Positions 11,855 through 23,709 of a stretch of DNA of 64,000 nt are shown one piece after another. Position numbers and translations under genes: made by a program. A model generated the notes under the pieces. That model was given only the letters and a program-made list of their open reading frames with translations, did no database searches and was not told the DNA's origin. The stretch's first letter is position 1. Each line of letters opens with the position of its first letter. This DNA comes from Jaltomata sinuosa (taxonomy: Eukaryota > Streptophyta > Magnoliopsida > Solanales > Solanaceae): assembly GCA_003996215.1 (NCBI GenBank), contig QJPP01001543.1, positions 398,641-462,640 on the forward strand, in the 5' to 3' direction.

Positions 11855-14000
11855 TGTCATGCCCTAAAGCTACCCCCTGGATGCAACACGCTTCTTAGTG
11901 TCACAAATTACCCCAAGCTAACCCATGGCATGGCATATCTATATAAAATTGGAGTAAAGCATACATTGTGCAGAAGCTAAAACCATCATTATCTGAAAGC
12001 AAGGAAGAACCCAAAAATCTGAATATATAAATCGTTTAGTGTTGACTGCAAAAAATAATACTAACAACTATTGAAACTAGTCTATGTCTGAAAGCCTTTT
12101 AATTGAATAGGAGTTGTTGGGACATGCCCCTAGCTAACTCTAAAAAATCTGAGACTGAAAATAAATACCTAAGATATAAGCATGTCTATAATCCTCGAAA
12201 TATTGAGGACTCACCACTAAACTACTGAGTACGGACTGGAAGTCGAACTAAGCACGGTCTAGATGCTGAGCGTCTGAACCTACATCATAAAATGATATAG
12301 CACAAAAATATGTGTCAGTACTTTGAATGTATTGAGCATGCGAGATATATGCTAAGCTGAACAACATAATAACTGAGCATAGAAAAAGATATGCTGGAAC
12401 ATAAATGAAGCTAAACTAGATGCGATGACCAAGTACAAATCATGAAAATATAACATAATGAGTTAATTACTGAAATATATAAATATATACTTGATACATG
12501 GTCAATGCACATGAATCTGACTGTGGGAGATACTATTAGCCGATATACCCCAAGCTGAGCTAACTATGGGGACAACCAGTAACCCTGGATGGAAGGGTGT
12601 TCATACCTTACCAAGGTTACAAACAAGTCTGACGTGGATCCACTACTTATGTCTACAAGGGACAAGGAGCTACAGCCTAGTCTGACAGTTGACTCCTCTA
12701 AACCTACGATGGCGCCGTAGTTCTGGGACTTGGGGACTGATACTAAAGGTCTTAGCCTAAACTGATAGTTAAACCTTCATGCCCTCGTCTGCTCGGTTCT
12801 AAGTATACTCCCGACTGAATATAAGCAACAATGTACTGAAATGATGGATAGCTTAAAATACTGAAAATCAACTGAGAATTCAACATAAATATACTGAGGG
12901 ATATGGCATTCGAATTCAGATGCATGAGCATATAACTAATCTGCCTAGTAAGCTTAATTCATGAAGTACTGTAAGCATACAAACTAGGGTTTATGAACAT
13001 TGTACATAGAACTATACTAATTCTCCAAGAAACATGTAGTCAATACCATAGAGGTTGTTGGAATTGAATTTCAATAAATCCCTAAGACTTTGGACCCCTA
13101 GGTTTGAACAAATTCATGGAAAAAACTGAAGACTGAATAGAATCTATGGACCTAATGGGTGAAGGGAACCCACTAGTGAAATCCCACATACCTGGTGAAT
13201 ATATATATAGAGAAATCCTTGGATTTTTGGGGCTGAAATTGATGAAGAACTCTGCTTGTTCTTAGGAGAAAAATTGTCCCCTCTTTCTCTTAGTTTCTTT
13301 CTAAGGTTAGAGAATTTAGGAGAATTGATGTTTTAGGTTGTTTATAACTAATTTACTAGGCTTAGAGTAGTCAAAACATCATAACTTAGGCTTTAAAAGA
13401 GGTAGGCAAAGTCTGGAATACCCCTAGGAAATTTAAAAGAAAAACTGCCAAAATTGTGACTTAGGGATCACGACTCGAAATGATGGGCCGTACTCCTAGA
13501 CGATGGACCATTAACTGAGTCATGGTCCTACCTAGGTGTTTTAGGGGTTCTTTGGTCTCAAGAATTATGACTCCACAGGACGTACCATACTCTAGGAAGA
13601 CAGTTCGTCATGTAACCCATGATTCATGGGACAAGGGCTAAGGGTCTCTGAGGTTCTAGTTCCATGAGTCAATATGATGATCCGTGGTACTGGACTATGA
13701 TCTGTGGTCTGACTCGTGGTCCCTGAGCCCTAAAATGATGGTTTTTTGATTAAGGTAAACCACGAGTGATAGAATGGATCATGGTTCCAAATAATAGCCT
13801 GTGGTCTGACTCATGGTTCTTGAGACTTGAACTGGGGGTCTATTGGATTTGGGACTACGGTTTGAGATGACGGACTGTGGTTCCAAACTACGGTCCATGT
13901 TCTTGAACCGTGGTTCTAGGAAACTTGAATTTTTCTGAAATTTTTATTTTCTACTGGTATTCTAATCTTATTCTGGGCGTGGAAGTTCTGGGGTATTACA
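11855..14000 (-). repeat. Element 2, 5' LTR (2146 bp)
   Basis: On the minus strand it begins TGTAATACCCC (14000) and ends GGGCATGACA (11855). Bases 13440-13920 hold the inverted-repeat-rich patch of this family (repeats of ACGGTCC, CCGTGG and ACTCGTGG type). The first 193 bases of this LTR recur at 17009-17201 as part of a tandem duplication. Confidence 0.93.
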
Positions 14001-17000
14001 GAAACGCATAACCCCGTTCATTAGTAAAAATTTCAATAATACTTGCTCACTAACCTAAAAATCTATTGCTCTTACCTTGTAGTTTGCGTACTCCTTCTGC
14101 CTGCTCTAGGATGCTATCAACTTAGTCTGAATGCCCCTTGATTTTTCATGCGCTTCCCTTACCAAGTTTACGACCAGAGGCTTCACATCGCCTGCCTCAA
14201 ACTACCCTATGGGTGATCTATATACCCTCCCATACAGGGCCTCAAATGGTGCTATGTCGATACTGGAGTGGTAGATATTGTTGTATGAGAACACACACAA
14301 TGTTAGAAACTGATCCCAATGACCCCCAAAGTCAATCACACATTCTCTCAGCATATCTTCCAACACCTGGATTGTTCTCTCTAACTGAGCATCTGTCTGA
14401 GGATGGAATGTTGTGTTGAAAGTGCATTGAGTGCCCAACTTTTCATGTAACTTACCCTAGAACTTAGAGGTAAATTGTGTACCCCTATCTGAAATGATGG
14501 ATAGTGGTACCCCATGCAGTCTCACGATATCCTTAACATAGATCATAGCTAACTGCTATGAATTATAGTCCACTATGACCGGAATGAAATGAGCTGACTT
14601 GGTCTGCCTATTCACAATGACCCAAATAGAGTCATATTTTCCCAAAGCATTGGAAAGTCCCACCACAAAATTCATGGCTATCATTTCCCACTTTCACTCG
14701 GGAATAGGCATTCTCTAAAGTAGTCCTGCAGGTCTTTGGTGCTCATATTTGACCTGCTGACATTTCTGACCCTTGGGCAAGAATTCAGCTATGTCCCTTT
14801 TAATCCCAGGCCACCAGTAAAGTTGTCTCAAATTCCTGTACATCTTGGTTATGCCTAGACGAATTGAATATAGCAAACCATGAGCCTCTGCCAACACCTT
14901 ATGAATTATGTCATTGACTCGAGGAACACATATCCTCTCTCTAAAATTCATCACCCCGCCAGAGTCTAACATGGCATCCCTGGACTCTCTGGATGTTACA
15001 TTGCTCCGAAGCTTGTTCAACTATGCATCCTGAAACTGCTTGGCCTTTATTTCATCTATGAAAGTGGATTTGCCCTAAATACTGGCTAACACCCCACCCT
15101 ATTCTGAGATGCCCAGTTGTATGAACTTAGATTCTAGAGCCCAAATCTCTTTTGCCAATGGTTTTTGACACCCCCTAATAAGCCAAGCTGCCCAAGCTGA
15201 CTATTTTCCAGCTCAATGCGTCTGCAACCACATTAGCCATACCCGAATGATATTAGATGGTCGCATCAAAATCTTTCAACAACTCCATCCACCTCCTCTA
15301 CCTCAGATTCATGTCTTTTTGAGTGAATACATGTTGCAGACTACGATGATCGGTGAAAACTTCACACCTGACACCGTAGAGATAGTGTCTCCAAATCTTG
15401 AGTGCAGAAACCACCACTAATAACTCCAAGTTATGGGTTGGATAGTTTTTCTCGTAAGCCTTCAACTGCCTAGAGGCATATGATATAACATTCATATCAT
15501 GCATTAATACAGCACCCAAACCCGAATGTGAACCATCACAATATACAATGAAATCATTACCTTCAACCGGCAATGATAGAATGGGAGCTATAGTAAGAAG
15601 TGTCTTGAGCTTTTGGAAGCTATCCTCACACTTGTCGGACCACACAAACGGTATCTCCTTCTAAGTCAACCTCGTCAAGTTAGTAGAAATGGACGCAAAA
15701 TCCTTGACAAATCTATGGTACTAGCCTGCAAGCCCAAAAAAACTCCTCACCTCAATCCCAAACTAGGCCGGACCCAACTATTAACTGCTTCAATCTTCTG
15801 GGGATCCACCATCACCCCTTTTTCTGACACTACATGCCCAAGGAAAGCGACTGAAGTAAACCAAAATTCACATTTAGTAAATTTTGCATATAGCTTCTGG
15901 TGCCTCAAAATATCCAACACAATACAAAGATTCTCAGCATGCTCTTCCTTACTCTTTGAGTAGATCAAGATGTCATCTATATACACAAGAATGAATGATT
16001 CTAGATAAGCTTTGAACACCCAATTCATCAAATTCATGGATGTTTCTGGTGCGTTCGTCAACCCAAACGACATCACTAGGAACTCGTAATGCCTACACCG
16101 AGTCTGAAAAGCAGTCTGATGGATGTTCTCAGGTCTAATCTTTAATTGATGGTACCATAACCTTAAGTCAATTATTGAAAACACAGACGCACCCTATAAC
16201 TTGTCAAAAAGATCATTTATACGGGGTAAAGGATACTTGTTCTGGATGGTAAACTTGTTCAATTGCTTGTAGTCTATGAACATTAGCATACTACCATCCT
16301 TATTTTTCACAAACAAGACTGGAGCACCCCAAGGTGAAGTATTGAGATGGATAAAACCCTTATCTAAGAGTTCCTGAAGTTGAGTCTTAAGTTCCCTCAA
16401 CTTTTCCAGAGCCATACAATATGGAGGAATGGAAATTGGGCGAGTGTCTGGCTCTAAATCTATACAAAAATAAATATACCTATCTGGAGGCATACTAGGC
16501 AAGTCTGCCAGAAACACCTCCTGAAACTCCAAAACAATCAGAACTGACTCAATCGATGGGGACTCTACACTATCATCTTGGAGATGATCTAAGAAGGCCA
16601 AACAACCTCTCCCCTCTAGCTTCCTAATCATGACAAATGATATGATCTTATCCGGCTTAGGCTTGTACACACCTTCCCACTCTAGACTATCCTAACCCAG
16701 GATTTCTAAAGCCATAGTCTCAGTATTACAATTCGATATTGCATGATAAGTAGACAACCAGGTCGAACCTAAAATAACATCAAAGTCTAACTTGTACAGA
16801 ATAACCAAATCTACTCAAGTCTGCAGCCCCATAAATACCACAGGACAAGTACGATAAACATGAGTCACTTTCACACACTCTATAACCGGTGTAGAAATAT
16901 TTACAGGGGAATCAAGGTAATCAAAAATCAACTCCAGACCCAAGGCAAAATTTACATACATAAGAGTAAGTAGAAATTGGATCAAATAGTACAGAATCCA

Positions 17001-17008
17001 TCCTATCA
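13808..17008 (-). repeat. Tandem duplication, unit A (3201 bp)
   Basis: It contains the first 193 bases of the element 2 LTR (13808-14000) joined to the integrase, RNase H, RT and part of the protease of element 3. It is followed head to tail by a diverged copy (17009-20096). The junction at 17008/17009 reads TATCAGACTCGTGG. It joins a protease-region sequence (the same one continues as TATCAGAGATAAG at 20093) to an LTR sequence (GTCTGACTCATGG at 13805). The two share only GA at the break. Confidence 0.9.
14001..17008 (-). pseudogene. Element 3 pol, copy A (protease fragment to integrase)
   Basis: From right to left: protease C-terminal half (17008-16700), linker and RT (16670-15750) with the catalytic YIDDILIYS intact (about 15983-15957), RNase H (15645-15290; VYCDGSHSGLGAVLMH, HNLELLVVVSALKIWRHY), integrase zinc finger (14900-14740) and integrase core (14700-14202). 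The protease lacks its N-terminal part because the duplication break falls inside it. There are several stops, for example at 15746 and between the RNase H and integrase stretches, so it cannot be expressed as one protein. The end at 14000 is cut by element 2. Confidence 0.88.
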
Positions 17009-17201
17009 GACTCGTGGTTCTTGAGACTTGAACAAGGGGTCTATTGGATTTGGGACTACGGTTTAAGATAACGGACAGTGGTTCCAAACTACGGTCCGTG
17101 GTCTTGAACCGTGGTTCCTAGAAACTTGAATTTTTCTGAAATTTTAATTTTCTACTGATTTTCTTATCTTAGTCTGGGCGTGAAAGTTCTGGGGTATTAT
17201 A
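17009..17201 (-). repeat. Element 2 LTR fragment carried in unit B
   Basis: It matches 13808-14000, including the LTR terminus (GGGGTATTATA here, GGGGTATTACA in the source) and the junction into agaaacgcataacc. It shows that the duplication happened after element 2 had inserted into element 3. Confidence 0.9.
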
Positions 17202-20096
17202 GAAACGCATAACCCCGTTCATTAGTAAAAATTTCAATAATACTTGCTCACTAACCTAAAAATCTATTGCTCTTACCTTGTTGTTTGCGTACTCCTTCTG
17301 CCTGCTCTAGGCTGCTAGTAACTTAGTCTGAATGCCCCTTGATTTTTCATATGCTTCCCTTACCAAGTATACGCCCAGAGGCTTCACATCGCCTACCTCA
17401 AACCACTCTATGGGTGATCTTTATCCCCTCCTATACAGGGCCTCAAATGGTGCCATGTCGATACTGGAGTGGTGGATGTTGTTGTATGAGAACACACACA
17501 ATGTTAGAAACTGATCCCAATGACCCCCAAAGTCAATCACACATTTTCTCAGTATATCTTCCAACACCTGGATTGTCCTCTCTAACTGACCATCTATTTG
17601 AGGATGGAATGTTGTGCTGAAAGTGCATTGAGTGCCCAACTTTTCATGTAACTTACCCTAGAACTTAGAGGTAAACTGTGTACCACTGTCTGAAATGATG
17701 GATAGTGGTATCCCATGCAGTCTCACAATCTCCTTAACATAGATCATAGCCAACTGCTACGAATTATAGTCCACTCTGACCGGAATGAAATGAGCTGACT
17801 TGGTCTGCCTATTCACAATGACCCAAATAGAGTCATATTTTCCCAAAGTATTGGAAAGTCCCACCACAAAATTCATGGCTATCCTTGTCCTGCAGGTCTT
17901 TGGTGCTCATATTTGACCTGCTGACATTTCTGACCCTTGGGCAAGAATTCAGCTAGGTCTCTTTTAATCCCAGGCCACCAGTAAAGTTGTCTTAAATTCC
18001 TGTACATCTTGGTTATGCCTAGATGAATTGAATATAGCAAACCATGAGCCTCTTCCAACACCTTATGAATTATGTCATTGACTCGAGGAACACAAATCCT
18101 CTCTCTGAAATTCATCACACCGCCAGAGTCCAACATGGCATCCCTGGACTCTCTGGATGTTACCTTGCTGTGAAGCTTGTTCAACTGGGCATCCTAAAAC
18201 TGCTTGGCCTTTATTTCATCTATGAAAGTGGATTTGGACTAAATACTGGCTAACACCCAACCCTTTTCTGAGATTCACAGTTGTATGAACTTAGTTTCTA
18301 GAGCCCAAATCTTCTTTGCCAATGGTTGTTTTGACACCCCCTAATAAGCCAAGCTTCCCAAGCTGACTATTTTCAAGCTTAATGCGTCTGCAACCACATT
18401 AGCCATACCCGGATGATATTAGATGGTCGCATCAAAATCTTTCAACAACTCCATCCACCTCATCTGCCTCAGATTCAAGTCTTTTTGAGTGAATACATAC
18501 TGCAGACTACGATGATCGGTGAAAACTTCACACTTTACACCATAGAGATAGTGTCTCCAAACCTTCAGTGCAAAAACCACCACTAATAACTCCAAGTTAT
18601 GGGTTGGATAATTTTTCTCGTAAGCCTTCAACTGCCTAGAGGCATATGCTATAAAATCCATATCATGCATTAATACAACACCCAAACCGGCAATGATAGA
18701 ATGGGAGCTATAGTAAGAAGTGTCTTGAGATTTTGGAAGCTCTCCTAACACTTGTTGGACCACAGAAACGGTATCTCTTTCTAAATCAACCTCGTCAAGT
18801 GAGTAGCAATGGACGCAAAATCCTTTACAAATCTATGGTACTATCCTGCAATCCCCAAAAAACTCCTCACCTTAATCCCAAACTAGGCCGGACCCAACTC
18901 TTAACTGCCTCAATCTTCTGGGGATCCACCATCACCCCTTTTCCTGACACTACATGCCCAAGTAAAGCGACTGGAGTCAACCAAAATTCACACTTAGTAA
19001 ATTTTGCATATATCTTCTGGTGCCTCAAAATATCCAACACAATGCAGAGATTCTCAGCATGCTCTTCGTTACTGTTTGAGTAGATCAAGATGACATCTAT
19101 AAACACAAGGATTAATGAATCTGGATAAGCTTTGAACACCCAATTCATCAAATTCATGGATGTTTTCGGTGCGTTCGTCAACCCAAACGCCATCACTAGG
19201 AACTCGTAATGCCTACACCAAGTCTGAAAAGCATTCTGATGGATGTTCTCAGGTCTAATCTTTAATTGATAATACCTTAACCTTAAGTCAATTATTGAAA
19301 ACACAGACGCACACTATAACTGGTCAAAAAGATCATTTATACGGGGTAAAGGATACTTGTTCTGGATGGTAACCTTGTTCAATTGCCTGTAGTCTATGAA
19401 CATTCGCATACTACCATTCTTATTTTTCACAAACAAGACTGGAGCACCCCAAGGTGAAGTATTGAGATGGATAAAACCCTTATCTAAGAGTTCCTGAAGT
19501 TGAGTCTTAAGTTCCCTCAACTTTGTCGGAGCCATACGATATGGAGGAATGGAAATTGGGCGAGTGTCTGGCTCTAAATCTATACAAAAATAAATATCCC
19601 TATCGGGAGGCATAGTAGGAAAGTCTGCAAGAAACACCTCCTGAAACTCCAAAACAATCAGAACTGACTCAATCGATGGGGACTCTACACTATCATCTCG
19701 GAGATGATCTAAGAAGGCCAAATAACCTCTCCCCTCTAGCTTCCTAGTCATGACAAATGATATGATCTTATCTGGCTTAGGCTTGTACACACCTTCCCAC
19801 TCTAGACTATCCTTACCCAGAATTTCTAGAGCCACAGTCTCAGTACTACAATTCAATACTGCATGATAAGGAGACAACCAGGTCGAGCCCAAAATAACAT
19901 CAAAGTCTAACTTGTACAGAATAACCAAATCTACTCAAGTCTGCAGCCCCATGCTATCACACACTCTATAACCGGGTTAGAAATATTGACAGGGGAATCA
20001 AGGAAATCACAAATCAACTCCAGACCCAAGGCAAAATTTACAGACACATAAGAGTAAGTAGAAATTGGATCGAATAGTACAGAAGCCATCCTATCA
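17009..20096 (-). repeat. Tandem duplication, unit B (3088 bp)
   Basis: A copy of unit A, roughly 94-95 % identical by eye. It is shorter because of at least three deletions: about 45 bp near 17882, about 48 bp near 18688 and about 34 bp near 19955. Unit A keeps the family-like reading at these places. The right boundary (about 20096-20098) is ambiguous by the 2-base microhomology. Confidence 0.9.
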
Positions 20097-20250
20097 GAGA
20101 TAAGAATGGTACTTGTGATCACTGCATATGATGCCTCGGCCTCAAACATCCCTGGAAAAGAATAATAGTGGGCTCGGTCATTAATTTGAACAACTTCCCC
20201 GGTTGGTTGCACTGCTCCCCTGCCCGCGCCGCTATTCCTTTTATCTCTCT
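17202..20250 (-). pseudogene. Element 3 pol, copy B (protease to integrase)
   Basis: The protease (about 20212-19800) has the active-site motif as DPIST. The RT (19600-18860) includes CIDLEPDTRPISIPPYRMAP and the motif FIDVILIY at about 19103-19083, where the second catalytic aspartate of the YIDD box (intact in copy A) is valine (GTC). RNase H (18763-18419) lost its first catalytic segment in a deletion near 18688. The integrase finger (18060-17900) and core (17860-17421) are interrupted by stops and a 45-bp deletion near 17882. It continues upstream into gag. Non-functional. Confidence 0.88.
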
Positions 20251-21607
20251 CGCATTCCTAAAAGTTACCTCGCCCACCCTGTGGACGACCCTTAGCATGA
20301 CCACCTCTAGCCACTGGGACCACAGCCTTAGACTGTTGTTGAGCCTGATTACTTGTATGTCTGTGAGGGCACTCCCTCTTTATGTGACCCAAATAATCAC
20401 AATGTAAACATTTATGGTCAAGAGTGGGCCTGCTGGTAGAAGTGTAGGAAGCCCCCTAGCCTCTAGGAGCTAAAAACTTACTGGCTCTCGAATGACCATA
20501 TGTAGAAGCGGGAAAGGCTGACTGAATCAGACGAGTGGAATACACCTGCTGATTGTGGCCCCGAGAGTATGAACCACCAAAATTTCCATTATTTTGGGAC
20601 TACTTGGCTAATACTTTAGCTTGTCTGACCTGCTTAATCCCTTCAAATTTCTTTACATAGTCTATGACCTCATTAAAGCTCTTACCTATTGTAGTCATGT
20701 GCATTGACAACACCTGCAATTCAGTATTCAAACCTTTCACAAACAACTGAATCCTCTCCTCTTTGGTGCCTAACAAGTTAGTAGAAAAATGGGACAAGGC
20801 ATGGAACTTGGCCTCAAATGCTAAAACTGATATGTTACCCTACTCAAGAGCCCAAAACTCATCCTTCTTATGATCCCTCAAGATACGGGGCACATACTTC
20901 TCTAAGAAGAGAGCATGAAACTTCATTCAAGTCAGCGAAGGCAAAATCGATGGCCGATATTCCACATGATACCTCCACCATTGCTTAGCATCACCCTGCA
21001 GCTGAAACGTAATGAACTCAACCCCACGCTATTGCACAATGCCCAGCTTGTGAAATCTCTCATAACAGTCCAAGATAAATTCATAAGCATCTTCCTTCTC
21101 AGTACCCTGAAATATAGGAGGTTTCAGTTTCAGAAACATTGTCAGTATCTTATGCTCATTTCCTGTCATAATCAGTCCTAGCATTGGACGGAAGAACTCA
21201 TCAGTACCCGATGCCGCATCCATCCTAGGAGTCATTGCAACCGCTAGCTAGGTGCCCAGAACCTGATCTGCATTATCCATAGGAGTGGCTCCTGCACCAA
21301 CCAGTCCACTCAGAAAGCTCCACACCTGCTAAAATGCTTCGGGCATTATAGGGGGAAGGCCTGCACCTCCAGCCAGTGTCGCCTCCTCTTGTTCCGCGCC
21401 CTACTCAACAACAACCTCTCTTTCTTCCTCAACATAATCCTAGGGTGGGGGAGGGGTTGCCTCTCGTGCACCTGCAGCTCCTTGAGCTCCACCCCTGGCG
21501 GGTGTTGCTCTACCTTGGCCCCTGCCAGTATCCCCTCATCTACCTCTGATTCCTAGGCCCGATGTTGGGACTGCTGCTCTTGCTCCGTTATTTCTCGTAT
21601 TAACCAT
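20251..21607 (-). pseudogene. Element 3 gag (one frame with nonsense codons)
   Basis: The start is placed at 21607 (MVNTRNNGA), directly after the PBS leader. All recognisable segments, 21607-21240, 21235-21029 and 20797-20600, are in the same frame, so damage is by stop codons rather than frameshift. Retrotrans-gag features: FLKLKPPIFQGTEKEDAYEF, QGDAKQWWRYHVEYRP, FVKGLNTELQ. A complete CCHC knuckle (CLHCDYLGHIKREC) lies at 20369-20410. Unlike elements 1 and 2 there is only one knuckle. A glycine- and arginine-rich basic stretch follows. Confidence 0.88.
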
Positions 21608-21809
21608 TTGTGGACAAAGAGTGAAAGGAGTTACATACCTATTTGTATCACCAGATACCAATTGGAATCAAGTTATAACACAAAGGAAGAAAGAAGAGAT
21701 AGTTTTTCTAAAGTCCTATAGCCTCTCAAATAAAAGTACAGACATCTCTGTACCGTTCTATAAGACTTTACTAGACCCATTTTTGTATGACTAGATTAAC
21801 AAACCTAGG

Positions 21810-21821
21810 GCTCTGATACCA
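21810..21821 (-). other. Primer-binding site, element 3
   Basis: TGGTATCAGAGC on the minus strand, 4 bases from the LTR end at 21826. Confidence 0.92.
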
Positions 21822-21825
21822 TCTT

Positions 21826-23709
21826 TGTCATGACCCAACCAATCGTGACTGGCACCCATCCAAAACCCCTCGATGAGCGAACCAATATCGACCCAAAACT
21901 TATCATTCTAATAGCTCAAAACCAGTTTGCATAAAATAATCTATCATTTATAATCTCAAAACACTAGCAAAGTAAGAATCTGCGGAAAATCTCCCTAGAA
22001 CCTAAAGTTAGCATACCAAAATATACTACCAACCATCTAAAATACGGGGTGCAACCCCAAAAGCAAAATGAGAGTTTAAGCCCGAAAAAAGTGGGCTATA
22101 ACTAGTCATAGATGAAAATAAGGTAGCCCGGAAGAACAAGTTACCCTTGAATCCTGAATTTGCCAAATCTAAAATTGAGGTCGTGTTTCAGCTGCTGAAA
22201 GATGTCCTGTACTCACATAAAGGAAAAGCAAGTGCAGAATCAGTACACAACCACCATGTACTTGTAGGATCATCGGCTAGCTCGAATAAACAAGATATGA
22301 ACAGTAAACCAAAGCTGAGTAAAGTGAAGTAAACATGTAATACAAGTCAACAATATAACTAGACTACAAGTCTCTTCCTTAACTTAACAACTACATGTAA
22401 CCAATTAAAAACCACTGACAATACCCAGTGACAATAAAAATTTATCCCTTTTTACACAACCCGGACCAACCAAGGATCCCTTGGACACCACCTATGTGTT
22501 CAATATGCAATCCCGGTCTACACTAAGATGAACCTCACATTTAAATATAATCACTCAGCCTCTCATGGACCATATGCAATGATCACAATTCAAGAATACA
22601 ACCCGATTCACTCATAGAACCATCAAAAGAATACAATCAGTACGAGTAAATCAACTCGTACTAGGCGTGGTACCCGAGCAACCATTATGAATTTTCTACC
22701 AGGCATAGTACCTGAGCCAACCAATAAGTATCCCGTACTAGGCATGGTACCTGAGCCAACTAATAAGTATCCTATACCAGGCATGGTACCCGAGCCAACC
22801 GAATGTCACAAAAAATCCAATCAATCAACAAACAATGAACAATATCATACTTGTAGAACAACAAGAAATAAAACAAGTTCATTTCACAAGACTTATAACT
22901 GAATAAGTAGAAATTCATAATCCCATTCACTATGCATGCAAACTCACACAATACTAAGCGGTAATACATGAACACATATTGCATATTAGGAAACAACAAC
23001 CATCACCTACCTCGAATTACACAAAAGCTCAACTGGACTGGAGCCTTCCCATGTTCCATAGCCTATGCCTGTTCTTGGTCTTTGGGATGAAAAATAATGA
23101 AGAATGGTGTTAAAATTGACCAAATCACCCTTTTCTTTCTCCAAAATGATCTTGAGGAAAAACTGAACATTTTGGGGAAGTTTTTGTATTAAATCCTGAC
23201 TCAGTCTGCTATAGCGGTCCATACATCGCTACAGCACCACCGCATAGTGGAATAGACCGTTATGGCGGTGCTAACCAAAGTTGACTTCTGCTATACCAGA
23301 AATTATGTTGTTATAGCGGTGGTCGCTACTGCGTTGTGTCAACTGCTATAGCAGTTTACACAGGACAAAAAGTCGTAAAATCCCCTAGAAGTGCCAATTT
23401 TACAACACACCTTAAATACCTGACATTCCGGAATAACTTCTTCACATGAACCTCGATACTGGGATTTCTACTCACCTAAATTCACTTTTGAAAAGTCCTC
23501 TGGACTCCATTATGTCTTGGATAATGGAAAAACTAGCTTACTATAAGACACACTACCAAATACTTACTTGGATTGTCATAGACCATACCTTTCTCAAAAA
23601 TCATCCGAGACTAGCCTAGCCCAGAATTTCCAACTCCCAAACTCAAAATTTTAGTAACCCAAAACTTGGCCAAAAAAAATTACCTGTAACAATGGACCCG
23701 GTCGTTACA
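21826..23709 (-). repeat. Element 3, 5' LTR (1884 bp)
   Basis: On the minus strand it begins TGTAACGACCGGG (23709) and ends GGGTCATGACA (21826). At 23205-23360 there is a patch of repeated GCTATAGCGG / CGCTACAGC-like words, and at 22661-22801 a 39-bp tandem repeat. A second, truncated LTR of this family is at 42592-43169. Confidence 0.92.
22661..22801 (-). repeat. 39-bp tandem repeat in element 3 LTR (about 3.6 copies)
   Basis: Copies start at 22661, 22699, 22738 and 22777 with a period of 38-39 bases; each contains AGGCATGGTACCTGAGCC or a close variant. One reading frame through it gives a VPEPTNKYP-like repeat, but that is a by-product of a period divisible by three, not a gene. Confidence 0.9.

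Larger units (their letters stand above)
7694..14000 (-). mobile_element. Element 2: Ty3/gypsy (Tekay/Del-like), 3' part off window
   Basis: Read on the minus strand: 5' LTR (14000-11855), PBS (11850-11839), gag (11615-10437) and pol down to the integrase, cut at 7694 by element 1. The rest of the integrase, the tail and the 3' LTR must lie upstream of the window on the other side of element 1. Its LTR start at 14000 abuts the 3' part of the pol gene of element 3, so element 2 inserted there; the flank is gaaac. It is the same family as element 1 and the solo LTR at 44085-46255, judged by LTR and protein resemblance. Confidence 0.92.
14001..23709 (-). mobile_element. Element 3: Ty3/gypsy (Tekay/Del-like), 3' part off window, internally duplicated
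   Basis: Read on the minus strand: 5' LTR (23709-21826), PBS (21821-21810), gag (from 21607), protease, RT, RNase H, integrase (unit B), a fragment of element 2 LTR (17201-17009), and then protease to integrase again (unit A, 17008-14001). At 14000 it is interrupted by element 2 just after the end of the integrase core (residues like KEYANYKVRAIDF and NGVMRF are readable at about 14095-14000). Its own 3' end must lie upstream of the window. It is a different subfamily from elements 1 and 2: the LTR begins TGTAACGACC and the gag sequence differs. Right flank: ctact. Confidence 0.9.

Noticed and set aside
22687..22902. A 71-codon frame with a repeated VPEPTNKYP motif
   Set aside because: It is a translation of the 39-bp tandem repeat in an LTR; the period is divisible by three so any frame repeats. 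No gene context.
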